Shown: one piece after another, positions 1-8,200 of the stretch
Numbering within the stretch: the stretch's first letter is position 1
Layout: each line of letters starts with the position of its first letter
From: Promicromonospora soli
Lineage (GTDB): Bacteria > Actinomycetota > Actinomycetes > Actinomycetales > Cellulomonadaceae
DNA: 64,000 nt
Direction: 5' to 3'
Assembly (NCBI RefSeq): GCF_014653785.1
Contig: NZ_BNAS01000004.1
Span: 483,085-547,084, forward strand
Program-made: the position numbers and the translations under genes
The notes under the pieces: generated by a model
The model's database searches: none
The model's input: the letters and a program-made list of their open reading frames with translations, nothing else
What the model was told of the DNA's origin: nothing

Positions 1-281
1 TCGACCGAGAGGTACTCACGCACGAGGCGCTCGACGCCGGCTTGGTCGGGCGGGAACTCGGCGGCGCCCTTGCGTTGTTCGTCCAGCTCGTGGGCGACCG
101 CCGTGGCGACCAGATCGTCCTTGGAGTCGAAATGGGTGTAGAAGGCGCCGTTGGTCAGCCCCACGTCGGCCATCAGAACGGCAACCCCGGAGCCGTCGAT
201 GCCGTCGGCCTTGAACCGGCGGCCGGCAGCCTCGATGATCCGCTGCCGCGTCGCCCACTTGTGCTCCTTGCTGTACCGCAC
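1..281 (-). CDS. TetR family regulator, C-terminus cut by window edge
   Basis: This is the N-terminal 93 residues of a TetR/AcrR-type repressor; the ligand-binding part lies beyond base 1. Reading starts at a GTG (281-279), the first start after an in-frame TGA. The helix-turn-helix covers roughly residues 12-55 and includes the segments RQRIIEAAGRRF and GLTNGAFYTHFDSKDDL, a typical TetR DNA-recognition helix. It is clearly paralogous to the next gene (379-969): most of the first 65 residues match. The two lie in tandem on the same strand, so this looks like a local duplication. The ligand and targets are unknown. Confidence 0.8.
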   Translation of the reverse strand, partial: MRYSKEHKWATRQRIIEAAGRRFKADGIDGSGVAVLMADVGLTNGAFYTHFDSKDDLVATAVAHELDEQRKGAAEFPPDQAGVERLVREYLSV

Positions 282-331
282 CGCATGCTCCGTTCCGGGC
301 TCGCTGATGATCCGCGTCCCACACCCAATTC

Positions 332-347
332 AGAGTACGACCATAAT
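332..347. promoter_or_regulatory. possible TetR operator upstream of first TetR gene
   Basis: The minus strand reads AATTATGGTCGTACTCT here. It resembles the ATTATGTGCGTCATACT segment upstream of the paralogous regulator at 379-969 (same ATTATG start, CGT core and ACT end). Two paralogous repressors with similar upstream sites suggest a shared or cross-recognised operator. The match is short and not a perfect palindrome, so this is tentative. Confidence 0.25.
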
Positions 348-378
348 TTAATTTCCGGAAGGCCTTGCCGTCAGGGTC

Positions 379-969
379 CTACTGTTCGGTCAGGAGTAAG
401 CGGGCATTCTGGATACCCATCTCCAGGACCTCGTCGGCGAGCTTCGGGTCGGACACGGCGCGGGACAGCTGCAGCGACCCCACCGCCATCGTGTAGAGCC
501 CGAGCGCCTTCGCGCGCGCCGACTGCGGATCCTCAGGGGCCAGGCGGGCGGCGATCTCGTCCAGGATGGCCTGCGCACCGTCGGTGTACGCGTGCTGGGT
601 CCCGACCGGGCAGCGTGCAAACTCGTCGAGCAGAGCGGCAGCGGGGCAGCCTTCGGCCAGGTTGTCCCGGTGCTGAGGTGACAGATATACGCGCAGGAAC
701 TCCTCGAGTCCCGCTCGGCCGGGCGGCAACGCGCGGAAGCTCTCGACCTGGTTGTCCAGCTGGTCGGCGACGACATGGGCGACCAGGTCGTCCTTGGACG
801 AGAAGTGGGCGTAGAACGCTCCGTTGGTGAGCCCCGCGTCCGCCATCAGGGTGGCGACGCCGGAACCGTCGATGCCGTCCTGCTTGAACCGACGACCGGC
901 CGTCTCGATGATCCGTTGCCGCGTCGCCTGCTTGTGCTCCTTGCCATAGCGCGCCACTGGTTTCTCCAT
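379..969 (-). CDS. TetR family transcriptional regulator
   Basis: A full-length one-domain repressor of about 196 residues when started at the ATG at 969 (MEKPVARYGKEHK). A reading frame from 1020 would only add an unlikely leader that runs through the palindrome. Its N-terminal HTH (RQRIIETAGRRF, then GLTNGAFYAHFSSKDDL) is followed by an alpha-helical ligand domain with CPAAALLDEFAR, as in the TetR_C group. It is the tandem paralogue of the gene at 1-281. A 21-bp imperfect palindrome lies about 37 bp upstream, so autoregulation is likely. Target and ligand cannot be told from sequence. Confidence 0.85.
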   Translation of the reverse strand: MEKPVARYGKEHKQATRQRIIETAGRRFKQDGIDGSGVATLMADAGLTNGAFYAHFSSKDDLVAHVVADQLDNQVESFRALPPGRAGLEEFLRVYLSPQHRDNLAEGCPAAALLDEFARCPVGTQHAYTDGAQAILDEIAARLAPEDPQSARAKALGLYTMAVGSLQLSRAVSDPKLADEVLEMGIQNARLLLTEQ

Positions 970-1005
970 TCGCTCGACAAGCCGTTGCCCGCACCAACCA
1001 CCCAC

Positions 1006-1026
1006 CATAGTATGACGCACATAATG
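1006..1026. promoter_or_regulatory. imperfect palindrome, likely TetR operator
   Basis: CATAGTATGACGCACATAATG has dyad symmetry of the form CAT-N2-TATG/CATA-N2-ATG around a GACGCA centre. It lies upstream of the TetR gene at 379-969, where an autorepressor would bind, in an AT-richer patch than its surroundings. Confidence 0.45.
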
Positions 1027-1068
1027 TTTTGGTCGCCCGCGCCAGGAGTCGAGCGACAGGCCCCGCCA

Positions 1069-1713
1069 TCAGGCGCGCGGAGCGGGCCCATCGGCCGGGC
1101 GTGCGTGCGCTATCGAGAGCAGGATCCGGGCCTGCCCGGCGCCGACGGCGGCCCAGCGGTGCCGGATGTCGGCGGGGTGGCTGATCGCCTCGCCGGCCCC
1201 GAGCCGCCAGGAACCCTCGTGCTCCAGTGTGACCTCGACCTCGCCGTCGATCACGTAGACCGTCATCTCGCCGTCGGACTCGAACCAGCCGCCGAGGTCC
1301 TCGTCCGGGGCCACGCGGTACTCGACCACCTCGAGCAGGTGCCCGACGCCCCCGGACAGGAGCCGACCGCTCGCCGCCGCGGGCGCCTCGGAGACCGGCA
1401 GCTCGCGGCCCTCACCCTTGCGCAGCACCGATATGCCCCGCGGTGGGCTCACCGGCGGCATGAGCTGGCTCGGCGGCACCCCGAGCGCGTGGGCGAGCCG
1501 GTAGAGGCTCGACAGCGAGGGGCTCGTCTCGCCCTTCTCGACCTGGCTCAGGAACGGCTGGCTCACCTCGCTCGCGCGCGCCAGGGCGCGCATCGACAGC
1601 CCCGCCCCCTCGCGCGCCCGCCGGATGGCCTGCCCCACCGCGGCGCGGACATCGTCCGTGGCATCCGGATTCTTTAACACGGGCTTAACCCCTCGGGCTC
1701 GATCCTGGTCCAT
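1069..1713 (-). CDS. XRE-family HTH plus cupin transcriptional regulator
   Basis: A two-domain regulator of about 214 residues. An N-terminal Cro/C1-type HTH (roughly residues 20-75, with LSMRALARASEVSQPFLSQV and GETSPSLSSLYRLAHALG) is followed by a C-terminal cupin barrel (VVEYRVAPDEDLGG ... VIDGEVEVTLEHE ... GEAISHPADIRHRW). This layout is typical of SutR/PuuR-like regulators that sense small molecules. The start is placed at ATG 1713 (MDQDRARG); a TTG at 1725 is possible. Neither has a clear Shine-Dalgarno sequence. It is divergent from the oxygenase at 1800, with overlapping inverted repeats between them, so it probably controls that gene and itself. Confidence 0.85.
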   Translation of the reverse strand: MDQDRARGVKPVLKNPDATDDVRAAVGQAIRRAREGAGLSMRALARASEVSQPFLSQVEKGETSPSLSSLYRLAHALGVPPSQLMPPVSPPRGISVLRKGEGRELPVSEAPAAASGRLLSGGVGHLLEVVEYRVAPDEDLGGWFESDGEMTVYVIDGEVEVTLEHEGSWRLGAGEAISHPADIRHRWAAVGAGQARILLSIAHARPADGPAPRA

Positions 1714-1734
1714 ATTGATAACCAATACTTATCA
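1713..1734. promoter_or_regulatory. overlapping inverted repeats, operator between divergent genes
   Basis: Two nested dyads share this stretch: TATTG-N5-CAATA (1713-1727) and TGATAA-N7-TTATCA (1716-1721 and 1729-1734). They cover the start codon region of the XRE-cupin regulator and lie about 65 bp upstream of the oxygenase gene. The position suits a site where the regulator represses itself and controls the divergent gene. Confidence 0.5.
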
Positions 1735-1799
1735 CCTCGGCGCCGGAGGCCGGCCCGAGGAACAGGACCGAAGGTATCCGAACACCGAAGGAGACCGGC

Positions 1800-2852
1800 A
1801 TGTCAGCTGCATTCCACGTACCGGCGATCGACATCGCCCCCTACATCGCCGGCGGCACCGACGCCGACAGGGCCGAGGTCGCCCGCCGGGTCGACGAGGC
1901 GGCCCGCACGGTCGGCTTCATGCAGGTCCTCGGCCACGGGATCCCGCTGGAGGCCTGGGCTCGGCTCGGCCGCGCGAGCGACCGGTTCTTCGAACTGCCG
2001 CTCGACGTGAAGAAGCAGTACCGGGCGCCCGCCGGCGTCAACCGCGGGTACAGCCCGCCCAGGTCGGAGCGCCTCAGCCTCAGCCTGGGCGTCGAGAAGG
2101 CCGAGCGCATGAACGACTTCTTCGAGGCCTTCAACCTCGGCGCGTCCGCCGCCGACTACCCGCACGCCGACGTCGATCCGGACATGTACTCCGAGAACAT
2201 CTGGCCCGCGGAGACCGAGACCTTCCAGGCCGACGTCGAGCTGTGGATGTCGCACGCCACGTCGGTGGCCAAGGTCATGATGGCGATCTTCGCCGACGCC
2301 CTCGGTCTGCCCGCCGGGTACTTCGACCCGTACACCGACCACTCCCTCGACGTCCTGCGCATGAACAACTACGCCCTCCCGGAGGGCGAGCGGGTCGAGC
2401 TCGACGGCGACCTCATCGGCATGGGCGAGCACACCGACTTCGGCATCGTGACGCTGCTCTGGGCCGACGACGTGAAGGGCCTCCAGGTGCTCGACGCCGA
2501 CGGCGGCTGGAACGACGTCTCGCCGATGCCCGGCGCCCTGCTCGTGAACCTCGGCGACCTGACGGCGCGGTGGACCAACGAGCGCTGGAAGTCGACGCTG
2601 CACCGCGTGAAGCCGCCGGTGATCGACGGGCGCATCAAGCGGCGCCGCTCCGCCGCGTTCTTCTTCGACGGCAACGTCGACGCCGTGATCACCACGCTCC
2701 CCGGCTGCGTCGCGGAGGGCGAGACGGAGCTCTACGGCCCGATCACCGTCGGCGAGCACATCGAGGCCAAGCTCAACGGCTCCCGCGGCCTGGTGAACAA
2801 CACGACCGACACGACCCGCGAGGCCGAACGAGTCCTGACAAGCCGCTACTGA
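1800..2852 (+). CDS. 2-oxoglutarate/Fe(II)-dependent oxygenase, isopenicillin N synthase family
   Basis: A 350-residue non-haem iron oxygenase of the DIOX_N plus 2OG-FeII_Oxy type. The N-terminal domain has VPAIDIAPYI and GFMQVLGHGIP, the family's usual opening. The iron site is visible as H-x-D in GEHTDFGIVTLLW and the distal His in KSTLHRVKPP. The co-substrate-binding Arg-x-Ser is RRSAAFFFDG. The start has a strong AAGGAG at 1788-1793. The substrate is unknown; relatives hydroxylate or oxidise small metabolites. It is controlled most likely by the divergent XRE-cupin regulator, and its 3' end is followed at once by a 25-bp-stem hairpin. Confidence 0.88.
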   Translation: MSAAFHVPAIDIAPYIAGGTDADRAEVARRVDEAARTVGFMQVLGHGIPLEAWARLGRASDRFFELPLDVKKQYRAPAGVNRGYSPPRSERLSLSLGVEKAERMNDFFEAFNLGASAADYPHADVDPDMYSENIWPAETETFQADVELWMSHATSVAKVMMAIFADALGLPAGYFDPYTDHSLDVLRMNNYALPEGERVELDGDLIGMGEHTDFGIVTLLWADDVKGLQVLDADGGWNDVSPMPGALLVNLGDLTARWTNERWKSTLHRVKPPVIDGRIKRRRSAAFFFDGNVDAVITTLPGCVAEGETELYGPITVGEHIEAKLNGSRGLVNNTTDTTREAERVLTSRY

Positions 2853-2856
2853 ACCC

Positions 2857-2925
2857 CTTGGTTGTGGGCGCGACCGTTGCGCCTAAACCGGACGCATAGT
2901 CGCAACGGTCGCGCCCACAACCAAG
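2857..2925. repeat. dispersed hairpin family A, copy 1 (convergent-gene terminator position)
   Basis: A perfect 25-bp inverted repeat (2857-2881 and 2901-2925) with a 19-nt loop, lying between the convergent oxygenase (stop 2852) and HxlR gene (stop 2930). The stem begins CTTGGTTGTGGGCGCGACCG. Copies occur at 36143-36213 and 60120-60188. The loop read on the minus strand matches the loops of the other two copies on the plus strand, so copy 1 is inverted relative to them. It probably works as a bidirectional terminator; loop conservation also suggests common descent as a repeat element. Confidence 0.85.
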
Positions 2926-2929
2926 AAGC

Positions 2930-3367
2930 TCAGCGCGCCTCGAAGGCCTGGCGCGCCTCGGCGATCTCGTCCTGGTGCTCCTCGGACCAGTTCACCAGGG
3001 CCTGAGTTGTGCCGAGCAGGGTGCGCCCCAGCGGGGTGAGCTCGTACTCCACGCGGGGCGGCACCTCGGGGTAGACGGTGCGCAGGACCAGGCCGTCGCG
3101 CTCGAGGTTGCGGAGCGTCACCGTCAGCATCCGCTTGCTGATCCCGTCGATCTCCCGGCCCAGCTCCCCGAACCGGAGCGTCTTCTCGTCCAGCAGAGCG
3201 ATCACCAGCAGGGACCACTTGTCGGCGATGCGGTCCAGGATCTGCCGCACCTGGCAGTCCTCACGGACGTCCCACTGGAAGGGGTCCCGCTCGGACCTGC
3301 ATGCCGCCACCTCGGCCTCGGTTCCCTCGAGGGAACCGGGTGACGTCAAAGTGCCTTCTTGTGCCAT
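2930..3367 (-). CDS. HxlR family transcriptional regulator
   Basis: A winged-helix repressor of the HxlR class, about 145 residues from ATG 3367 (MAQEGTLTSPG); an in-frame ATG at 3394 is an alternative but lies inside the operator. The family hallmarks are present: a conserved N-terminal Cys (REDCQVRQILDRIADKWSLL), the recognition region (LRFGELGREIDGISKRMLTV TLRNLERDGLV split across two helices) and the wing (VPPRVEYELTPLGRTL). The single Cys suggests thiol or electrophile sensing, as in relatives such as HypR and YodB (inference). It is divergent from an MFS exporter with an 9-bp-arm palindrome between them. Confidence 0.88.
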   Translation of the reverse strand: MAQEGTLTSPGSLEGTEAEVAACRSERDPFQWDVREDCQVRQILDRIADKWSLLVIALLDEKTLRFGELGREIDGISKRMLTVTLRNLERDGLVLRTVYPEVPPRVEYELTPLGRTLLGTTQALVNWSEEHQDEIAEARQAFEAR

Positions 3368-3391
3368 CTGCTGATCGTGCCGAACGATCGT

Positions 3392-3414
3392 CATGGTTAC
3401 AAGTGGTAACCATG
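3392..3414. promoter_or_regulatory. perfect inverted repeat, likely HxlR operator
   Basis: CATGGTTAC and GTAACCATG form perfect 9-bp arms around the 5-bp spacer AAGTG. The site lies in the gap between the divergent HxlR regulator and the MFS transporter gene. The GTTAC/GTAAC half-sites resemble known HxlR-family operators. It probably represses both genes until the inducer is sensed. Confidence 0.7.
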
Positions 3415-3438
3415 CGGGACGTGAGCAAGGAGATCTCT

Positions 3439-4854
3439 GTGACGGACACAAGAGCGGTGGAGCGGCCGACGGCGAACGTGACCCGAACGGGCTGGGGAGT
3501 GCTGGCCGTCGTGTGCGGGGCGCTCTTCCTTGAGGGCATCGACATCGCGATGCTCAACGTCGCGGTGCCCGCCATCGCCGCCGACATCGGCCTGGCAACG
3601 GCCGATGCGCACTGGGTGATCAGCGCCTACGTGCTCGCCTACGGCGGGTTCATGATCCTGGGCGGGCGCACGGCCGACCTCGTCGGCCGCCGCCGGACGT
3701 TCCTGGTGGCCCTTGCCGTGTTCGTGGTGTTCTCGGGCCTGGGCGGTCTCGCCGACGAGGCCTGGGTGCTGATCGTCGCCCGGTTCGTCACGGGCGCCAC
3801 GGCGGGGTTCATGACGCCGGCGGGGTTCAGCCTCCTGACGACCAGCTTTCCCGAGGGCTCGCTGCGCGACCGGGCGCTGGCGATCTACGGCGCGATCGGC
3901 GCGGGCGGGTTCACCCTGGGTGTGGTGGCGGGCGGGTTCCTGACCGACGTCGGCTGGCGCTGGGTGTTCTTCGCGCCCGTGATCGTAGGCGCCCTGCTCT
4001 GGGTCGCCGGGCGGGCGTTCATCCGGCCGGACGTGGCAGCCGAGCTGCCCCGCGGAGGGTTCGACCTGGGCGGCGCGATCACCCTCACGTCGGCGATGGT
4101 CGCTCTCATCTATGGCGTCGTGGCCGTCGGCGAGGGGCACGACGTCGCCGCCGGGATCGCCGCGCTGGTGGCCGCGGGGGTGCTGATCCGCGTCTTCGTG
4201 ACGATCGAGCGCCGCGTCCGTGACCCCCTGCTGCGCCTCGCGGTGCTGCGCGAAGGGCTGCTCGTGCGGTCGAGCGCCGCCGGCCTGTTGTTCATCGGGG
4301 CGTTCTTCGCCTTCCAGTTCCTTTTCACGCTCTATCTGCAGGAGTTCCGCGGCTGGTCCCCGGTCGCCACGGGCCTGGCGTTCGCCGTCATGGGCCTGGA
4401 CATGATCCTGGCGCCCCTGTTCACGCACCGGCTGGTCAGGCGGTTCGGGAATGCCCCGGTGATGGTGGCCGGGCTGGGCGCGGGCGCCGTCGCCTTCGCC
4501 CTGGCGCTGCGCATCGACGGGTCGTGGGGATACCTCGACCTGCTGCCGTCCCTGCTGCTGATTGCGGTGATGTTCGCGCTGGTCTACGGGCCGCTCGCAG
4601 CGGCCGCCACGACCGGCTTGGACGAGTCGGAGCACGGGGTCGCCGGCGGCATCGTCTACACGGCGTTCCAGTTCGGCGCCGCGCTGGGCGTCTCGGTCGC
4701 GACCATCGTGCTCGTCAACGGGCACGTCGGCGCAGCCGACTGGTCGGACTACCGGCGCGCACTCCTGGTCCCTGCGATCGGCGCCGCCCTCGCCCTGGCC
4801 CTCGGCATCTCGACCTGGGTCCGCACACGGCGGTCGGCTGAAGCGTCGCTCTGA
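3439..4854 (+). CDS. MFS drug exporter, DHA2 (14-TM) family
   Basis: A 471-residue multi-pass membrane transporter when started at GTG 3439, which has AAGGAG eight bases upstream; an ATG at 3412 lies in the operator and is less likely. The first helices have GIDIAMLNVAVPAIAADIG and the motif A loop GGRTADLVGRRRTF, followed by the drug/H+ antiporter motif C-like GAIGAGGFTLGVVAGG. About 14 hydrophobic segments follow, as in EmrB/QacA-type exporters. It is probably induced through the divergent HxlR repressor. The substrate is not predictable. Confidence 0.85.
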   Translation: MTDTRAVERPTANVTRTGWGVLAVVCGALFLEGIDIAMLNVAVPAIAADIGLATADAHWVISAYVLAYGGFMILGGRTADLVGRRRTFLVALAVFVVFSGLGGLADEAWVLIVARFVTGATAGFMTPAGFSLLTTSFPEGSLRDRALAIYGAIGAGGFTLGVVAGGFLTDVGWRWVFFAPVIVGALLWVAGRAFIRPDVAAELPRGGFDLGGAITLTSAMVALIYGVVAVGEGHDVAAGIAALVAAGVLIRVFVTIERRVRDPLLRLAVLREGLLVRSSAAGLLFIGAFFAFQFLFTLYLQEFRGWSPVATGLAFAVMGLDMILAPLFTHRLVRRFGNAPVMVAGLGAGAVAFALALRIDGSWGYLDLLPSLLLIAVMFALVYGPLAAAATTGLDESEHGVAGGIVYTAFQFGAALGVSVATIVLVNGHVGAADWSDYRRALLVPAIGAALALALGISTWVRTRRSAEASL

Positions 4855-4926
4855 GCTCGCCGTCCGCGCACGCTCATCACACGAGAGCGGGCGGCGCCGT
4901 CTGCCGTGCACTGGCGGCCGGCTCCA

Positions 4927-5003
4927 CCAGGTGAGGTGGCCTCGGGTGGAGCGGCCAAGCGAGGTCACCTCGGGGTGCACCTGCCAGGTGAGGTGGCCTC
5001 GGG
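4927..5003. repeat. short direct repeats in a 440-bp gene-free gap
   Basis: The gap between the MFS gene (4854) and the subtilase (5293) has no convincing gene. CCAGGTGAGGTGGCCTCGGG occurs exactly twice (4927-4946 and 4984-5003, 57 bp apart) with a diverged, partly inverted copy (GAGGTCACCTCGGGG) near 4961-4975. The function is unknown; it looks like a decayed tandem repeat. Confidence 0.6.
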
Positions 5004-5060
5004 GAGCACCTGCCAGGACCGCTGAATTTCGTTCGCCCTGACCCCGCCTGATTCACCCAG

Positions 5061-5075
5061 GCTGAATGGTTCAGC
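5061..5075. promoter_or_regulatory. small palindrome of unknown role
   Basis: GCTGAATGGTTCAGC has perfect 6-bp arms around TGG. Similar half-sites (CTGAAT, GATTCA, GGTTCA) occur nearby at 5031-5115. No neighbouring gene start needs an operator here, so its role is unclear. Confidence 0.3.
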
Positions 5076-5205
5076 GCAGCCCGTAATCCCGCGGCACAGC
5101 CGAACACGGTTCAGCCCACCCGGCACCTCTCGAAAACAGCACATCGTGTCCCGATGCGGCGAGCACACGGCCCGGCTGGCCGAGCCGAACCAGCTTCAAC
5201 CAGCG

Positions 5206-5279
5206 GTCCGCTTCGAGAACACACTCTTGGGCATGGTTCCGGTGCCGAAACCATGCCCAAGGGTGTTCTCGAAGCGGAC
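5206..5279. terminator. long hairpin, family B copy 1, between convergent genes
   Basis: An almost perfect inverted repeat of about 33 bp per arm around a short loop. The outer stem is GTCCGCTTCGAGAACAC, shared with the hairpin at 52508-52585, while the inner stem (TTGGGCATGGTT) is unique. It starts 14 nt past the stop of the minus-strand subtilase gene, so it probably ends that transcript and perhaps the converging MFS transcript too. It lacks an obvious U-tract, as is common in actinobacteria. Confidence 0.75.
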
Positions 5280-5292
5280 TATGCGTTGCGGA

Positions 5293-8200
5293 CTAGCCGC
5301 AGAACTCGTTCAGCTCGAAGTTGTGCACCACCGTCTGTCCCTTGATGATGCGTGCCGACTTCGTCTCCGGCGGGTACCCCGTCGCCGAGCTGAGCAGTGT
5401 CAGCCGGTTGTTGGACACCCCCATCCACCGGGCGTAGCCGCCGTCGGGCCCGGTCACGAGCGTGACGTCGTACTCGGACCCGTCGATCACCACGAACGCG
5501 CCCTCCAGCGGGACCGTCTCTCCGTCACAGGTCGCGCCCGTCACCGTGCCGGCGATCTTGCCCCAGTTCAGGGGCGGGGTCACCGACAGCGACACCTGCA
5601 CCTTGGGCTCGGCGTACGGCGTGCTGCCGTTGGCGATGACCCCCGAGGTGTAGGTGCCGGGCTGGTCCACCCGGCTGCTGTCGAGGTCGACGTACACGGT
5701 GTCGGACTCGCCGGGAGCCAGCGTGAAGGCCGGCGGCTGGACGTCGAGCCACGGCACGTCGACCGTGGTCTCGCCCGTCACGTTCAGCACCGTGTGCATG
5801 TCCGGGAAGCCGACCTCCTCGAGCGTGGCGGGCTCGGCGTTGCCGCATGCCTCGGCGGCGATGTACGACGGCGCCGTCTCCGGCTCGGCGTTGGACCCGA
5901 TGAATATCTCGCCGTCCACCCCGACCACCTCGACGACGAGCGTGCTGCCCGCCGGCGCGGTGCCGGTGACCGGCACGTCGACCATCGTGAGCTCCTGCGC
6001 TTCCAGGGTCACGTCGGACGAGCCCAGCAGGGTCATGTTCGAGTACACGAACTCCCCGTCGAGCTCGTACAGGTTGACCGTGACGTCGGTGGCCGCAAAG
6101 ACGGACTCGACGCCGAAGGACACGTTGGTCACGGCGAACTCGCCGGCGATGTCGAAGTCCTCCAGCGTGAACGTCCGCAGCCACTGTGTCTGGCCGGCCC
6201 CGCAGGCCACCGAGTTGCCCATCGTGACGTCCTGCGACGAGGAGTGGGTGATGGTCGTACCCTCGCCGGCGAGGAGCGACGACGGGGCGGACGGTGTCAC
6301 TGTCGCCCCGGGCCGCGACCCGTTCCGGAAGAGCTTGTCGCCGTCCTTCGCGGCGCTGGTGCGGTTCGTGCCCGACGATGTGCTCACCTCTGTCGCCTCG
6401 CGGGTCGCCCCCTTGATGACGCCCGAGCCGGCAGCCGACCCGAGGATCTCGAAGTCGGACGACGCCGGGGCCACCTCGACCTCGGCGGGCGCCGTGCCCT
6501 CGTTCGTCACGGTGAACGTGCCGGACCTGGTGCCGCCCATCCGCACCTCGCGGGACAGGTCGGCGGGCGAGACCGTCAGGAGCGGGGCCGCGAGCTCCAC
6601 GTCCTGCCGGGTGACGGCGTCGGCCACGACGGTCACCGCTGCCTCGGCGCTCGTGTAGTCCTTGGCCGCGTAGCCGATCTCCTGCTCGCCGGCCGCCGCG
6701 GTGAACAGCGAGTAGTACCCGGCGCCAACCGTCGGGTTCTCGGGGTCGAGGGACCGGGTGGTCTCCTCGGCACCGGCGGTCACCGTCGCGCGGTTCACGC
6801 CGTCACCGGTGTTGAGGTCCCCGACGAATCCGGCCACGAGCCCGCCGTCGACGGGCAGGCACTCACCGATGGAGACGTTGTCGATCTGCCACCACATGGC
6901 CCACGCGGCGTCGCCGTAGTGGAACCGGACCCGTACGTCGGACTGACCACCGGCGCCGGGCAGCGCGACGAGCGCGCGTCCCTCGGCGTCCGACGTCTGG
7001 TGCAGCACCGTCTCCCAGGTCTCGCCGCCGTCGACGCTGAGGCCGACGTCGGCGAATTCCCCGCCCCACACGAGGTAGCTCTGGTCGAACGTCAGGAGCG
7101 GTGCCTCGACGTCGCTCAGGTCCAATGCGGGCGATGTCAGCGTCGTGTTCTGCTGCCCGTCGGGGCCGTAGGCGTCACTGTTCACCTCGGCGAACAGCCC
7201 TTCACCGCCGGTCTGGTTGCCAACGTCCGCTGTGTCGTCGAACGTCCACACCTCCTCGGTGCCGGCCAGGTCCTCGACCACCCATCCCTCCGGCACGGAC
7301 CCGGACTCGAACTCCTCGGTCCCGGCGCCCGCCGCAGTCAGGGCGTACCCGGGTGCGGTGCACTGGTCGAGCACGGGAAGCGCGGCGTCGGCAGACGTCG
7401 GCTCCGTGCCCACCTCGACCGCCTGGGTGAACGCCGCGTAGCCCTCCACCGACGGCTGCACGACGAGCGTGTGCGTGGCCGACTGCGGCAGCTCGAACGA
7501 GTACTCCCCGGTGAACGGGTCCGTCCAGGCGACGACGTCGCTCGGCGCGCCCTGCACGGTGAGCTTGGCGTCGAGCGGCCAGCCGTGACCGGAGCCGTCC
7601 GTGACCGTTCCGCTCACCGTCGTCGTCGGCGCGGCCTCCAGGACGAAGTCCCGCGTGGCGGTCTCGCCTTCGATGACCTCAGCCGAGCCGGTTCCGGCGA
7701 GGTAGCCGAACGCCGAGACGCCAAGGTCGTAGCTGCCCGCCGCCAGCGCGATGCGGTACACGCCGTTCGAGTCGGTGGTGTCGCCGCGCTCGCCGGCGGC
7801 GATCCGCGCCCCGCCTACCGGTTCGCCGTCAGGCCCGGTGACCGTGCCGGAGAGGATGCCGAAACCGTCGATCGGCGCGTTCTCGATCAGCGCCTCGACG
7901 TCGAGCCTGCCCTCGCCCCACACGTTGTTGTTCGAGGGGGTGCCTCCGCAGGAGTCGTCGACCACGTCGCCGGCGGTCTCGTCGAGCAGCGCCTGCGTGC
8001 CCTCGATGTCCCCGATCAGGATCGGCGCCGCACTCCACAGGAGCGCTACCGCGCCCGCAAGGTGCGGTGATGCCATGGAGGTGCCGCTGAACTCGGCGTA
8101 GTCGCCGCCGGGGACCGAGGACCGCACGTCTTCACCAGGCGCCGCGAGGTCCGGCTTGGTCACGCCTTCGGCGCCCGGCCCGCGCGAGGAGAACTCCGTG

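Noticed and set aside
5146..8070. 974-codon open frame on the plus strand
   Set aside because: It lies antisense to the subtilase gene, whose catalytic motifs are all intact. The translation is Arg/Gly/Val-rich with no recognisable domain, as expected for an opposite frame in GC-rich DNA.
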